Below are positions 55,474-63,170 of a stretch of DNA of 64,000 nt, piece by piece. Within the stretch, counting starts at the first letter, position 1; every line of letters begins with the position of its first letter. The notes below the pieces were generated by a model. The model had not been told where the DNA came from. It saw nothing but the letters and a program-made list of their open reading frames with translations, and did no database searches. A program made the translations under genes and the position numbers. The stretch covers positions 124,001 through 188,000 of the forward strand of contig NZ_FQWK01000002.1 in NCBI RefSeq assembly GCF_900129655.1. The letters run 5' to 3'. This stretch comes from Bacteroides clarus YIT 12056 (GTDB lineage: Bacteria; Bacteroidota; Bacteroidia; Bacteroidales; Bacteroidaceae).

Positions 55474-57159
55474 ATGAAAACAAAACTATCTACTCTTATT
55501 TCATCAAAGTTAGCCTTCAGGCTTTTGGCGTTGACCTTTACAACACTGACATTGACCTTTACGGCATGCAGCAATGACGACGAAGACGATATTCTCGGCC
55601 AAGGTGAGGGCAAGCAACTGGCACAACCCGTGGCTGTGGACTTCTCGGCAGGTATCACTACTCGCGTAACGACAAACAGTGAGTGGGAAATAGGTGACCT
55701 TGTAGGCATATCGGCTTCTGAAATAGTAGGAACAACATCCACTCCTAAATATACAAACGTACAATACAAAGCGGATGCAGACGGAGAGTCTACCACATTC
55801 TCTTGGGTTGGAACAGAACAAGACGAGATAGCCTATACCTCAGAGAATAAAATGGTTTTCACAGCGTATTATCCGCATACTGCCACTATCGAAAACAGTA
55901 TTATTGAAGCTAGCACGAATACGGAAGCACCGCAAAAGAATATCGATTTCTTATTTGCTAAAACCGGTGAAATAAGCTACATAGAGGGGAGTGAAAGCCC
56001 CCAAATAAACTTAGAATTCCAACACAGGATGGCACGTATCCGAGTGAAGATTAAGGTAACCGATAATACGGACATCAATGGCAAGAACATTATATTAGGC
56101 GGTTTAATACACGAAGGCACATTTGATACAAATTCCGGTATCGCAAGAGCCAATGGTAGTAATGTAGTAAATGATTGGTCTATCGGAACTTTCAACTCTA
56201 CAAACGGCACGGAAATGGAAATCATCCGCATCATTTACCCGCAGAACGCCGAATCTCTCGACTTACGGATTGGTGATGAAAATGATAATCTAAAGACATC
56301 ATTCACTCTGCCCGACAATAAAAAGTTCGAACCAAACAACTCATACACCATTAACGCGGAGGTAAAAGATGCTACAATCCATGCTACCATTACTATTGAT
56401 AATAATACGATAAAGGGGTGGAATGAGAATGAACCGGGTAAAACAAAGATTGCATTTATAAGCAATGCAGAAGATATAGGCTCTTTTGATGCAGAAGCAG
56501 GAGCCGCTTATAATTGGTTAGTAAATACGGACAAGTATGATGTAGAGTACTTATCCATGAATGATGTAAATGAAAACATTGATTTGAGTTCATACAAAAT
56601 GATTTGGACACACTTCGATTTTGAGAATTTAAATGAGAACTGTCAAATGAATCAAGCCATAAAACAATACTATGCCAATGGCGGTGCCGTTTTTGCTTCT
56701 CGTGAAGCAATGCTAAGCCTCGGTATTTGGGGAATTATTCCGGCAGAATATAGTAATCTCACTTGGAAATTTGAATCGGGAGATAACGAACAGACTGAGA
56801 ACCCTAATCTTACAATCAAAGATACAGACCATCCAATATTCGTTGAATTCAATAATCCCATTTATAGCGGGACATACACCATCAAAAGAAAATTTCGTGG
56901 TTGGAACACTCAAGACATAGGCTTAAATACCTGGACAAGCGCTACCAAAGCAAACGTATTGGCAGGTGATATTAATAACCAGAATGTTGTTTCCATCGCT
57001 GAAATATCAAAAGAGACAGGACTGCAACATGGGTGTGCCATAGTCATTGGAGATCCATATTTCTTTTGGCAAGGAACAGACCTTAGCGTATCTGCCAGTT
57101 TATATAAACTTACAGAAAACACCATTGATTACTTAATCAGCCAATCCAACAACAAATAG
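55474..57159 (+). CDS. Fimbrillin-like / DUF4960 fusion lipoprotein
   Basis: ATG 55474 (MKTKLSTLISSKLAFRLLAL, lipobox FTAC) gives 561 residues; an ATG at 55432 directly after the previous stop would add 14 charged residues. Residues about 40-330 look like a fimbrillin/Mfa-type double beta-sandwich: SAGITTRVTTNSEWEIGDLV, FQHRMARIRVKIKV, and the end NTIKGWNENEPG. Residues about 330-561 are a second DUF4960 domain, with YKMIWTHFDFENL, DHPIFVEFNNPIYSGTYTIK and NTIDYLI mirroring the 52428 protein. The gene is A/T-rich compared with its neighbours (20 G+C in 56401-56460 against 29 in 49441-49500), pointing to separate origin. It is the last gene of the plus arm. Confidence 0.82.
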   Translation: MKTKLSTLISSKLAFRLLALTFTTLTLTFTACSNDDEDDILGQGEGKQLAQPVAVDFSAGITTRVTTNSEWEIGDLVGISASEIVGTTSTPKYTNVQYKADADGESTTFSWVGTEQDEIAYTSENKMVFTAYYPHTATIENSIIEASTNTEAPQKNIDFLFAKTGEISYIEGSESPQINLEFQHRMARIRVKIKVTDNTDINGKNIILGGLIHEGTFDTNSGIARANGSNVVNDWSIGTFNSTNGTEMEIIRIIYPQNAESLDLRIGDENDNLKTSFTLPDNKKFEPNNSYTINAEVKDATIHATITIDNNTIKGWNENEPGKTKIAFISNAEDIGSFDAEAGAAYNWLVNTDKYDVEYLSMNDVNENIDLSSYKMIWTHFDFENLNENCQMNQAIKQYYANGGAVFASREAMLSLGIWGIIPAEYSNLTWKFESGDNEQTENPNLTIKDTDHPIFVEFNNPIYSGTYTIKRKFRGWNTQDIGLNTWTSATKANVLAGDINNQNVVSIAEISKETGLQHGCAIVIGDPYFFWQGTDLSVSASLYKLTENTIDYLISQSNNK

Positions 57160-57253
57160 CAACAACCACAAACAATAATATATTAAATATACATTATTTG
57201 TGATTACCTGTAATGATACCCCTAAATAGAACAAGGTTTCTATCAAAGCCATA

Positions 57254-57363
57254 ATAACCTCACGACCGAGAGACTATTAAAAGGCTCATAATACTATATT
57301 AAAAGGCTTATAATATGATATTATAAGCCTTTTAATCATAAATCACCTTATGACAGAGAGACA
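57254..57363. repeat. Five-unit 22-nt array with nested palindrome
   Basis: Units start at 57254, 57276, 57298, 57320 and 57342. Units 2 and 3 agree at 19 of 22 (core ATTAAAAGGCT); unit 4 is the inverse of unit 3, forming a 39-nt palindrome (57298-57336, 19-bp arms). Units 1 and 5, 88 nt (4 x 22) apart, agree at 17 of 22, ending in GAGAGAC. The palindrome could end the fructan transcript. The rest of the 400-nt gap (57160-57559) shows only the GH3 promoter. Confidence 0.9.
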
Positions 57364-57495
57364 CTGACTCAATCAACGAAGAGATATCAACCATATAATC
57401 TATCAGTCAAAGGCACAGACGCCATTATCCGCAGCTATCATCCTATCCCGATACAGTATGTACAATAAATACCCGTACTTCGGACAATTTTATCC

Positions 57496-57524
57496 TTTCC
57501 TGTCTCTAAAACTCATTATCTTTG
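57496..57524 (+). promoter_or_regulatory. Candidate GH3 gene promoter
   Basis: TATCTTTG (57517-57524) is a full -7 match; TTTC (57496-57499) lies 17 nt upstream, slightly short of the usual spacing. The start site would be near 57531, about 30 nt before the ATG. Confidence 0.6.
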
Positions 57525-57559
57525 ACACCCGAAGAAAACTATAAAAAACATACCATACC

Positions 57560-60394
57560 ATGAAAAAATTAATTGTAGCTACCTTGTTATTAGGCAGTGG
57601 CACATTACTGTCTGCACAGAAAACTACAAAAGTACCGGCACACTACAAACCGGTAAAAAGCGAAATGTACCGCAAGGGTTGGATAGATTTCAACAAAAAC
57701 GGTGTTAAAGACATATACGAAGATCCCGCCGCAACACTCGACGACCGCATCGAAAACCTTTTGCAACAGATGACACTCGAAGAAAAAACCTGCCAGATGG
57801 TTACCCTCTACGGCTACAAACGGGTACTAAAAGACGATCTTCCCACTCCCGAATGGAAACAGATGCTTTGGAAAGACGGTATCGGAGCCATCGACGAGCA
57901 TCTGAACGGTTTCCAGCAATGGGGGCTTCCCCCCTCGGACAATGAAAACGTCTGGCCTGCCTCACGCCACGCCTGGGCGTTGAACGAAGTACAACGTTTC
58001 TTCGTTGAAGATACCCGCCTCGGCATCCCCGTAGACTTCACCAATGAAGGCATCCGTGGCGTGGAAAGTTACAAAGCCACCAACTTCCCCACCCAACTGG
58101 GCTTAGGACACACATGGAACCGTGAGCTAATCCGCCAAGTCGGACTTATCACCGGACGGGAAGCCCGTATGCTGGGCTACACCAACGTCTACGCCCCCAT
58201 CCTCGATGTAGGCCGCGACCAGCGCTGGGGACGTTATGAGGAAGTCTACGGTGAATCTCCCTATCTCGTTGCCGAACTGGGTATCGAAATGGTACGCGGA
58301 CTGCAACATAACCACCAAGTAGCCGCCACTGCCAAACATTTTGCCGCCTACAGCAACAATAAGGGAGCACGTGAAGGCATGTCACGCGTCGATCCGCAAA
58401 TGTCGCCGCGCGAAGTGGAAAACATCCATATCTACCCTTTCAAGCGGGTAATCCGTGAAACCGGACTACTGGGTATCATGAGCTCCTATAACGACTACGA
58501 CGGTATCCCCGTTCAGGGCAGCTACTACTGGCTGACAACCCGCCTGCGCCAGGAAATGGGCTTCCGGGGATATGTAGTGTCGGACAGCGATGCCGTGGAG
58601 TATCTCTATACCAAGCACAACACCGCCAAAGACATGAAAGAAGCCGTACGCCAAAGTGTGGAGGCAGGCCTCAACGTACGTTGTACATTCCGCTCGCCCG
58701 ACTCGTTCGTGCTTCCGCTGCGCGAACTCGTAAAGGAAGGCGGGCTGAGCGAAGAAGTCATCAACGACCGTGTGCGCGACATCCTTCGGGTAAAGTTCCT
58801 TATCGGACTGTTCGACTCTCCCTACCAAACAGACCTTGCCGGAGCTGATAACGAAGTGGAAAAGGCGGCCAATGAAGCCGTTGCCCTGCAAGCATCCCGC
58901 GAGTCCGTCGTATTGCTGAAAAATGCAGATAACACACTGCCGCTGAATATCGATAAGATAAAGAAGATTGCCGTCTGCGGCCCGAACGCCGATGAGGAAG
59001 GCTATGCTCTGACACACTACGGCCCGCTTGCAGTAGAGGTGACTACCGTCCTCGAAGGTATCCGCGAAAAAGCGCAAGGTAAGGCCGAAGTGCTTTATAC
59101 CAAAGGTTGCGACCTCGTAGACGCCCATTGGCCGGAAAGCGAAATCATAGAATATCCGCTTACCCCCGACGAACAGGCTGAAATAGACCGTGCCGCTGCC
59201 AATGCCCGCCAAGCTGATGTGGCGGTAGTAGTACTGGGCGGCGGTCAGCGTACCTGCGGCGAGAACAAATCGCGTACAAGCCTGGATTTACCGGGACACC
59301 AATTGAAATTGCTTCAAGCTGTACAAGCCACGGGTAAACCTGTGGTACTGGTACTGATAAACGGCCGTCCGCTATCCGTAAACTGGGCTGACAAGTTTGT
59401 CCCCGCCATTCTCGAGGCCTGGTACCCGGGTTCCAAAGGCGGTACGGCAGTAGCCGACATTCTCTTCGGCGACTACAACCCCGGCGGCAAGCTGACAGTT
59501 ACTTTCCCTAAAACAGTCGGACAAATACCGTTCAACTTCCCCTGCAAACCGGCTTCACAGATTGACGGCGGCAAGAATCCGGGAGCGGACGGCAATATGT
59601 CGCGCATCAACGGCGCGCTTTATCCCTTCGGCTACGGTCTGAGCTATACCACTTTTGAGTATTCCGACCTCGAAATCAGTCCCAAAGTAATCACGCCCGA
59701 CCAAAAAGCCACCGTACGCCTAAAAGTGACGAATACCGGCAAACGTGCCGGTGATGAAGTGGTACAACTCTACACCCGCGATATATTGAGCAGCATTACC
59801 ACCTACGAAAAGAATCTTGCCGGCTTTGAACGCATCCGTTTGAAACCGGGAGAAACCAAAGAGGTTACTTTCACGCTCGACCGCAAGCACCTCGAACTGC
59901 TGAATGCCGATATGAAGTGGATAGTGGAACCGGGCGAGTTCGCCATCATGGCTGGCGCATCTTCCGAGGACATCCGGCTGAATGGCATACTTACCGTAGA
60001 AGACTACCGGAGCCGTCTGCATGCCCTTGAAAGCCAAAAGCCCGTCAGTCCCGTAACGGCCAGTACCGATATGGAAAATGCCACGAACGTGCTCGACGGA
60101 AAAATCAGCACCGTTTGGCAAGGTAATAAGGGAGATTATATTACCTTTGCTCTAAAGAACGGTGCTAAAGTAGACGAAGTATCTATCGCCTTCAAACGCG
60201 ATAACAAGCTGCCGGCAGAGTTTGAAATACAGCTCTCGGGCGGTGGCGGGCAATTCCTGACGGTTTATTCGGGTACTGTCAGCCAATATGAGCAGCTCAT
60301 CCCCTACTCGTTCAAGGGAACTACCGCCAGCGACCTGCGCATCGTGCTGAATGACGACCGCGTAGGAATAGCGGAAGTAGTGCTGAAAGAATAA
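57560..60394 (+). CDS. GH3 family beta-glycosidase with C-terminal discoidin-like domain
   Basis: A 944-residue secreted enzyme (signal peptide MKKLIVATLLLGSGTLLSAQ). Domains: GH3 N-terminal TIM barrel (about 45-400) with VVSDSDAVEY, nucleophile Asp342; GH3 C-terminal alpha/beta sandwich (about 430-650); fibronectin III-like domain (about 690-760); and a C-terminal F5/8-type beta-sandwich (about 815-944). GH3 enzymes release beta-linked glucose, xylose or N-acetylglucosamine; the specificity is not visible. It has its own promoter and is separated from the fructan arm by the 22-nt array, so it is probably not part of that locus. Confidence 0.94.
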   Translation: MKKLIVATLLLGSGTLLSAQKTTKVPAHYKPVKSEMYRKGWIDFNKNGVKDIYEDPAATLDDRIENLLQQMTLEEKTCQMVTLYGYKRVLKDDLPTPEWKQMLWKDGIGAIDEHLNGFQQWGLPPSDNENVWPASRHAWALNEVQRFFVEDTRLGIPVDFTNEGIRGVESYKATNFPTQLGLGHTWNRELIRQVGLITGREARMLGYTNVYAPILDVGRDQRWGRYEEVYGESPYLVAELGIEMVRGLQHNHQVAATAKHFAAYSNNKGAREGMSRVDPQMSPREVENIHIYPFKRVIRETGLLGIMSSYNDYDGIPVQGSYYWLTTRLRQEMGFRGYVVSDSDAVEYLYTKHNTAKDMKEAVRQSVEAGLNVRCTFRSPDSFVLPLRELVKEGGLSEEVINDRVRDILRVKFLIGLFDSPYQTDLAGADNEVEKAANEAVALQASRESVVLLKNADNTLPLNIDKIKKIAVCGPNADEEGYALTHYGPLAVEVTTVLEGIREKAQGKAEVLYTKGCDLVDAHWPESEIIEYPLTPDEQAEIDRAAANARQADVAVVVLGGGQRTCGENKSRTSLDLPGHQLKLLQAVQATGKPVVLVLINGRPLSVNWADKFVPAILEAWYPGSKGGTAVADILFGDYNPGGKLTVTFPKTVGQIPFNFPCKPASQIDGGKNPGADGNMSRINGALYPFGYGLSYTTFEYSDLEISPKVITPDQKATVRLKVTNTGKRAGDEVVQLYTRDILSSITTYEKNLAGFERIRLKPGETKEVTFTLDRKHLELLNADMKWIVEPGEFAIMAGASSEDIRLNGILTVEDYRSRLHALESQKPVSPVTASTDMENATNVLDGKISTVWQGNKGDYITFALKNGAKVDEVSIAFKRDNKLPAEFEIQLSGGGGQFLTVYSGTVSQYEQLIPYSFKGTTASDLRIVLNDDRVGIAEVVLKE

Positions 60395-60400
60395 AATACA

Positions 60401-60485
60401 AGTTATAAGTTATGAGTTATAAGTTATTCGCTTGTACTTTTTCCTTTCGGGAACTAAAAACAAACTTATAACTTATAACTCATAA
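60401..60485. repeat. Inverted heptad repeats before lactonase gene
   Basis: Four AGTTATA-type heptads (60401-60428) face three complementary ones (CTTATAA type, 60465-60485). They can pair over about 20 bp with a 36-nt loop. The downstream arm ends 5 nt before the ATG at 60491. Confidence 0.85.
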
Positions 60486-60490
60486 CTCCA

Positions 60491-61609
60491 ATGAAACTTC
60501 TTTATTGTATGCTCGGATTAAGTATGGCGGCCTGCACGCCTCAAAAGACCGTCAACAGCGGTGAAGATGAACTATCCATGTTGATAGGTACATACACCGA
60601 CGGAACAAGTAAAGGTATCTATTCTTTCCGTTTCAACCAAAAGACGGGTACGGCCACGCCGCTCGGCTCGGTGGAGCTATCCAACCCGTCCTACCTCACG
60701 CCATCGGAAGACGGTAAATTCATTTATGCCGTAAGCGAGATGAATGACAGCACGGCAGCCGTCAATGCGCTTGCCTTTGATAAACAAACGGGCAATCTCC
60801 GCCTGCTGAACAGCGAACGTACTCCGGGAGCGGCTCCCTGTTACGTATCCACGAACGGCAAAGAAGTACTGACCGCCAATTACAGCGGCGGAAACATGTC
60901 TGTATTCCGGTTGCGCAAGGACGGTACGCTATCACCTGCGGAAGCGCTCTTTAAAGGTACGGCCAACGGCCCGGACACCATTCGCCAAATCGTACCGCAC
61001 ATCCATTGCGCCCTATTCTCACCGGACGGGAAGTATATATTCGCCACCGATTTCAGTGCCGACCGTATTCTGCGCTTTACATTAAGTTCCGAAGGCAACA
61101 TCTCCCGCCTGCCCGGTGAAGCGACCGATATCACTCCCGATTCCGGCCCGCGCCACCTCACATTCAGCCCGAACGGTAAGTTCGCTTATCTCATCAATGA
61201 ACTGTCCGGTAAAGTAATCGCCTTCGGTTATACCGACGGCAAACTGGAGCAGATACAGAGTATCGCAGCCGACTCGCTGCAAGCCCGGGGAAGTGCGGAC
61301 ATCCATTTAAGTCCCGACGGCAAATTCCTCTATGCCAGCAATCGCCTGGAAGGAGACGGTATAGCCATCTTCACGGTAGATACCGTAAACGGAACATTAA
61401 CCCGTGCGGGATACCAGCCTACCGGCATCCATCCGCGCCATTTCAATATCACGCCCAACGGCAAATACCTGCTGGCGGCTTGCAGAGACAGCAATGTCAT
61501 CCAAGTATACGAACGCGACACCGAAAACGGATTGCTAAAAGACACACAGCAAGATATTCTTATCGATAAACCGGTCTGTGTACAGTTCATCCCGCCATTT
61601 CACAATTAG
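60491..61609 (+). CDS. Lactonase / 6-phosphogluconolactonase-type beta-propeller lipoprotein
   Basis: A 372-residue protein with a lipobox-like MAACTP near residue 16. The rest is a seven-bladed propeller of the YbhE/Pgl lactonase family with repeated DGKFIYAVSE, DGKYIFATDF, NGKFAYLINE, DGKFLYASNR blades. The cytoplasmic enzyme of this fold hydrolyses 6-phosphogluconolactone, but export to the envelope argues for another lactone or a binding role. It starts 97 nt after GH3, behind an inverted heptad repeat that could mask the start codon. Confidence 0.85.
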   Translation: MKLLYCMLGLSMAACTPQKTVNSGEDELSMLIGTYTDGTSKGIYSFRFNQKTGTATPLGSVELSNPSYLTPSEDGKFIYAVSEMNDSTAAVNALAFDKQTGNLRLLNSERTPGAAPCYVSTNGKEVLTANYSGGNMSVFRLRKDGTLSPAEALFKGTANGPDTIRQIVPHIHCALFSPDGKYIFATDFSADRILRFTLSSEGNISRLPGEATDITPDSGPRHLTFSPNGKFAYLINELSGKVIAFGYTDGKLEQIQSIAADSLQARGSADIHLSPDGKFLYASNRLEGDGIAIFTVDTVNGTLTRAGYQPTGIHPRHFNITPNGKYLLAACRDSNVIQVYERDTENGLLKDTQQDILIDKPVCVQFIPPFHN

Positions 61610-61628
61610 TTAATCTTTCGTAAATGAA

Positions 61629-61659
61629 TTTCCAAGAACAAAGAACTTCGTTAACTTTG
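61629..61659 (+). promoter_or_regulatory. Candidate promoter of DUF4831 gene
   Basis: TTTC (61629-61632), 19 nt, then TAACTTTG (61652-61659) fits the Bacteroides pattern. The start site would be near 61666, about 30 nt before the ATG. Confidence 0.65.
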
Positions 61660-61695
61660 TTATTAAAAATTATAGCTATAAACCGATAGAGAAGT

Positions 61696-62748
61696 ATGAA
61701 GAAAAAGATGATATGGCTTGCCGGGCTTTTCATAGCCACAAGTACCTATGCCCAAACGGATGTCACCACCGGCATAATGCGCGGTAAGGATTACGGTGTA
61801 ACTTATCTCCTGCCCAAAACCGAAATAGAGATTGTAGTGGAAGCTACCAAACATACGTACATGCCCGGAGAGTTCTGTAAATATGCAGACCGTTACCTGC
61901 GCATGAACAACATATCTGCCGACCCGGATATCTATTGGACCATCGACAAGTTGCAGACCCGTGTAATCGGAGTGCCCGATAAAGATAATGTTTACTTCGT
62001 CAAGCTGAAAGACAAAACCGTCGCCCCGCTAATGGAGCTTACCGAAGACGGCATCGTACGTTCCATCAACATGCCGCTCAGCGGCCGTACGGTACCGGCA
62101 ACCAAAATAACCGCCACCGCGCAAGAGATTATAGACCCGCGTAAATTCCTTACGGAAGAGATACTCATGGCAAGTTCCAGAGCTAAAATGGCGGAGTTGG
62201 TAGCCAAAGAAATCTACAACATCCGTGAAAGTAAAAACGCCCTTCTTCGCGGTGAAGCCGACAATATGCCGCAGGATGGCGCACAGCTCAAAATTATGCT
62301 TGACAACCTGAACCTGCAAGAACGCGCCATGACGGAAATGTTCTCCGGTACTCTGAAAGAAGAGCCCCAAACATTTACAATCCGTCTGACTCCGAAGGAA
62401 ATGGACAATGAAGTAGCTTTCCGCTTCTCCAAACGACTGGGTGTAGTAGCCTCTGATGATTTGGCAGGCGAACCGTATTATATCTCCATAACCGACTTGA
62501 AAACTCCCGCCATTCCCGAAGACGACGGTAAGAAGAAAGTGGACGGAGTGGCCTACAACGTTCCGGGACGCGCCCACATTACATTAACAGGTAACAACAA
62601 AAAATTATTCGACGGCGAACTGCCTATCACGCAATTCGGTACCATAGAATACCTTGCGCCTGTATTGTTCAATAAAAACTCCACTGTAAAAGTGCTGTTC
62701 GATACAGCCACAGGCGGGCTGATAAAGGTAGACAGAGAAAACAATTAA
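61696..62748 (+). CDS. DUF4831 family secreted protein
   Basis: A 350-residue protein with signal peptide MKKKMIWLAGLFIATSTYAQ and no lipidation Cys. It matches the Bacteroidota DUF4831 family as I remember it (YGVTYLLPKTEIEIVVEATK at the mature N-terminus, DPRKFLTEEILMASSRAKMA in the middle). Mostly beta with one helical middle part (about 145-215). The function is unknown. It has its own promoter. Its stop is followed at once by a heptad inverted repeat shared with the convergent pqqD-like gene. Confidence 0.8.
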   Translation: MKKKMIWLAGLFIATSTYAQTDVTTGIMRGKDYGVTYLLPKTEIEIVVEATKHTYMPGEFCKYADRYLRMNNISADPDIYWTIDKLQTRVIGVPDKDNVYFVKLKDKTVAPLMELTEDGIVRSINMPLSGRTVPATKITATAQEIIDPRKFLTEEILMASSRAKMAELVAKEIYNIRESKNALLRGEADNMPQDGAQLKIMLDNLNLQERAMTEMFSGTLKEEPQTFTIRLTPKEMDNEVAFRFSKRLGVVASDDLAGEPYYISITDLKTPAIPEDDGKKKVDGVAYNVPGRAHITLTGNNKKLFDGELPITQFGTIEYLAPVLFNKNSTVKVLFDTATGGLIKVDRENN

Positions 62749-62829
62749 AGTTGAGAGTTGAAAGTCAAGAGTTGAAAGTTAGCATGCGGCATCATAGCGC
62801 AGCTAACTTTCAACTTTTAACTCTCAACT
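62749..62829. terminator. Heptad-repeat hairpin between convergent genes
   Basis: Five AGTTGAA-type heptads (62749-62783) face four complementary heptads (62802-62829). The inner 14 bp (62770-62783 with 62802-62815) pair perfectly around an 18-nt loop. The right arm overlaps the last codons of the minus-strand gene. A T-run is weak, so termination is likely but not certain. Confidence 0.75.
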
Positions 62830-63160
62830 GAACAAACCCATCCTTCTGCAACTGCATAATGTAAGCAGTGACACGGGAAGGATAGTCATCTTCATTTTGG
62901 AAATGTTCGGTAAGCAGAGAGATTATCTCTTGTACTGTCCGTTTTCCGTCTATCAAACTCCATACGGCAGTACCATGTTCTTCCAGCTTCACACGGATAT
63001 CGGCCGACATACTTTTCGGCAACAAGAAACGTCTCATCCAGTCATACTTAAACCGGGGAAAGGAAAGTACCGCGTACTCCCCTTCCCATCCGGTCGTAAT
63101 ATGTCCGCACTGAACGGGGACAGTATCCAACAGGTTTACTTTTCCTTTTGTATCTGACAT
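62810..63160 (-). CDS. PqqD-like protein
   Basis: ATG 63160 (MSDTKGKVNLLDTVPVQCGH) gives 116 residues; an upstream in-frame ATG at 63262 lies inside the neighbouring MFS gene. The middle and C-terminal part, GTAVWSLIDGKRTVQEIISL, is the PqqD winged-helix fold, which elsewhere presents peptides to radical SAM enzymes. No peptide precursor or radical SAM gene is visible nearby, so the role is open. The last five residues (LRVKS) and the stop are encoded by the heptad repeat arm at 62810-62829. It starts 10 nt after the MFS stop and is probably cotranscribed. Confidence 0.72.
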   Translation of the reverse strand: MSDTKGKVNLLDTVPVQCGHITTGWEGEYAVLSFPRFKYDWMRRFLLPKSMSADIRVKLEEHGTAVWSLIDGKRTVQEIISLLTEHFQNEDDYPSRVTAYIMQLQKDGFVQLRVKS

Positions 63161-63170
63161 TACCGTCTTA

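Noticed and set aside
57298..57336. Invertible promoter or recombinase site
   Set aside because: The palindrome arms are adjacent with one central base, so there is no invertible segment, and no site-specific recombinase gene lies in the window.
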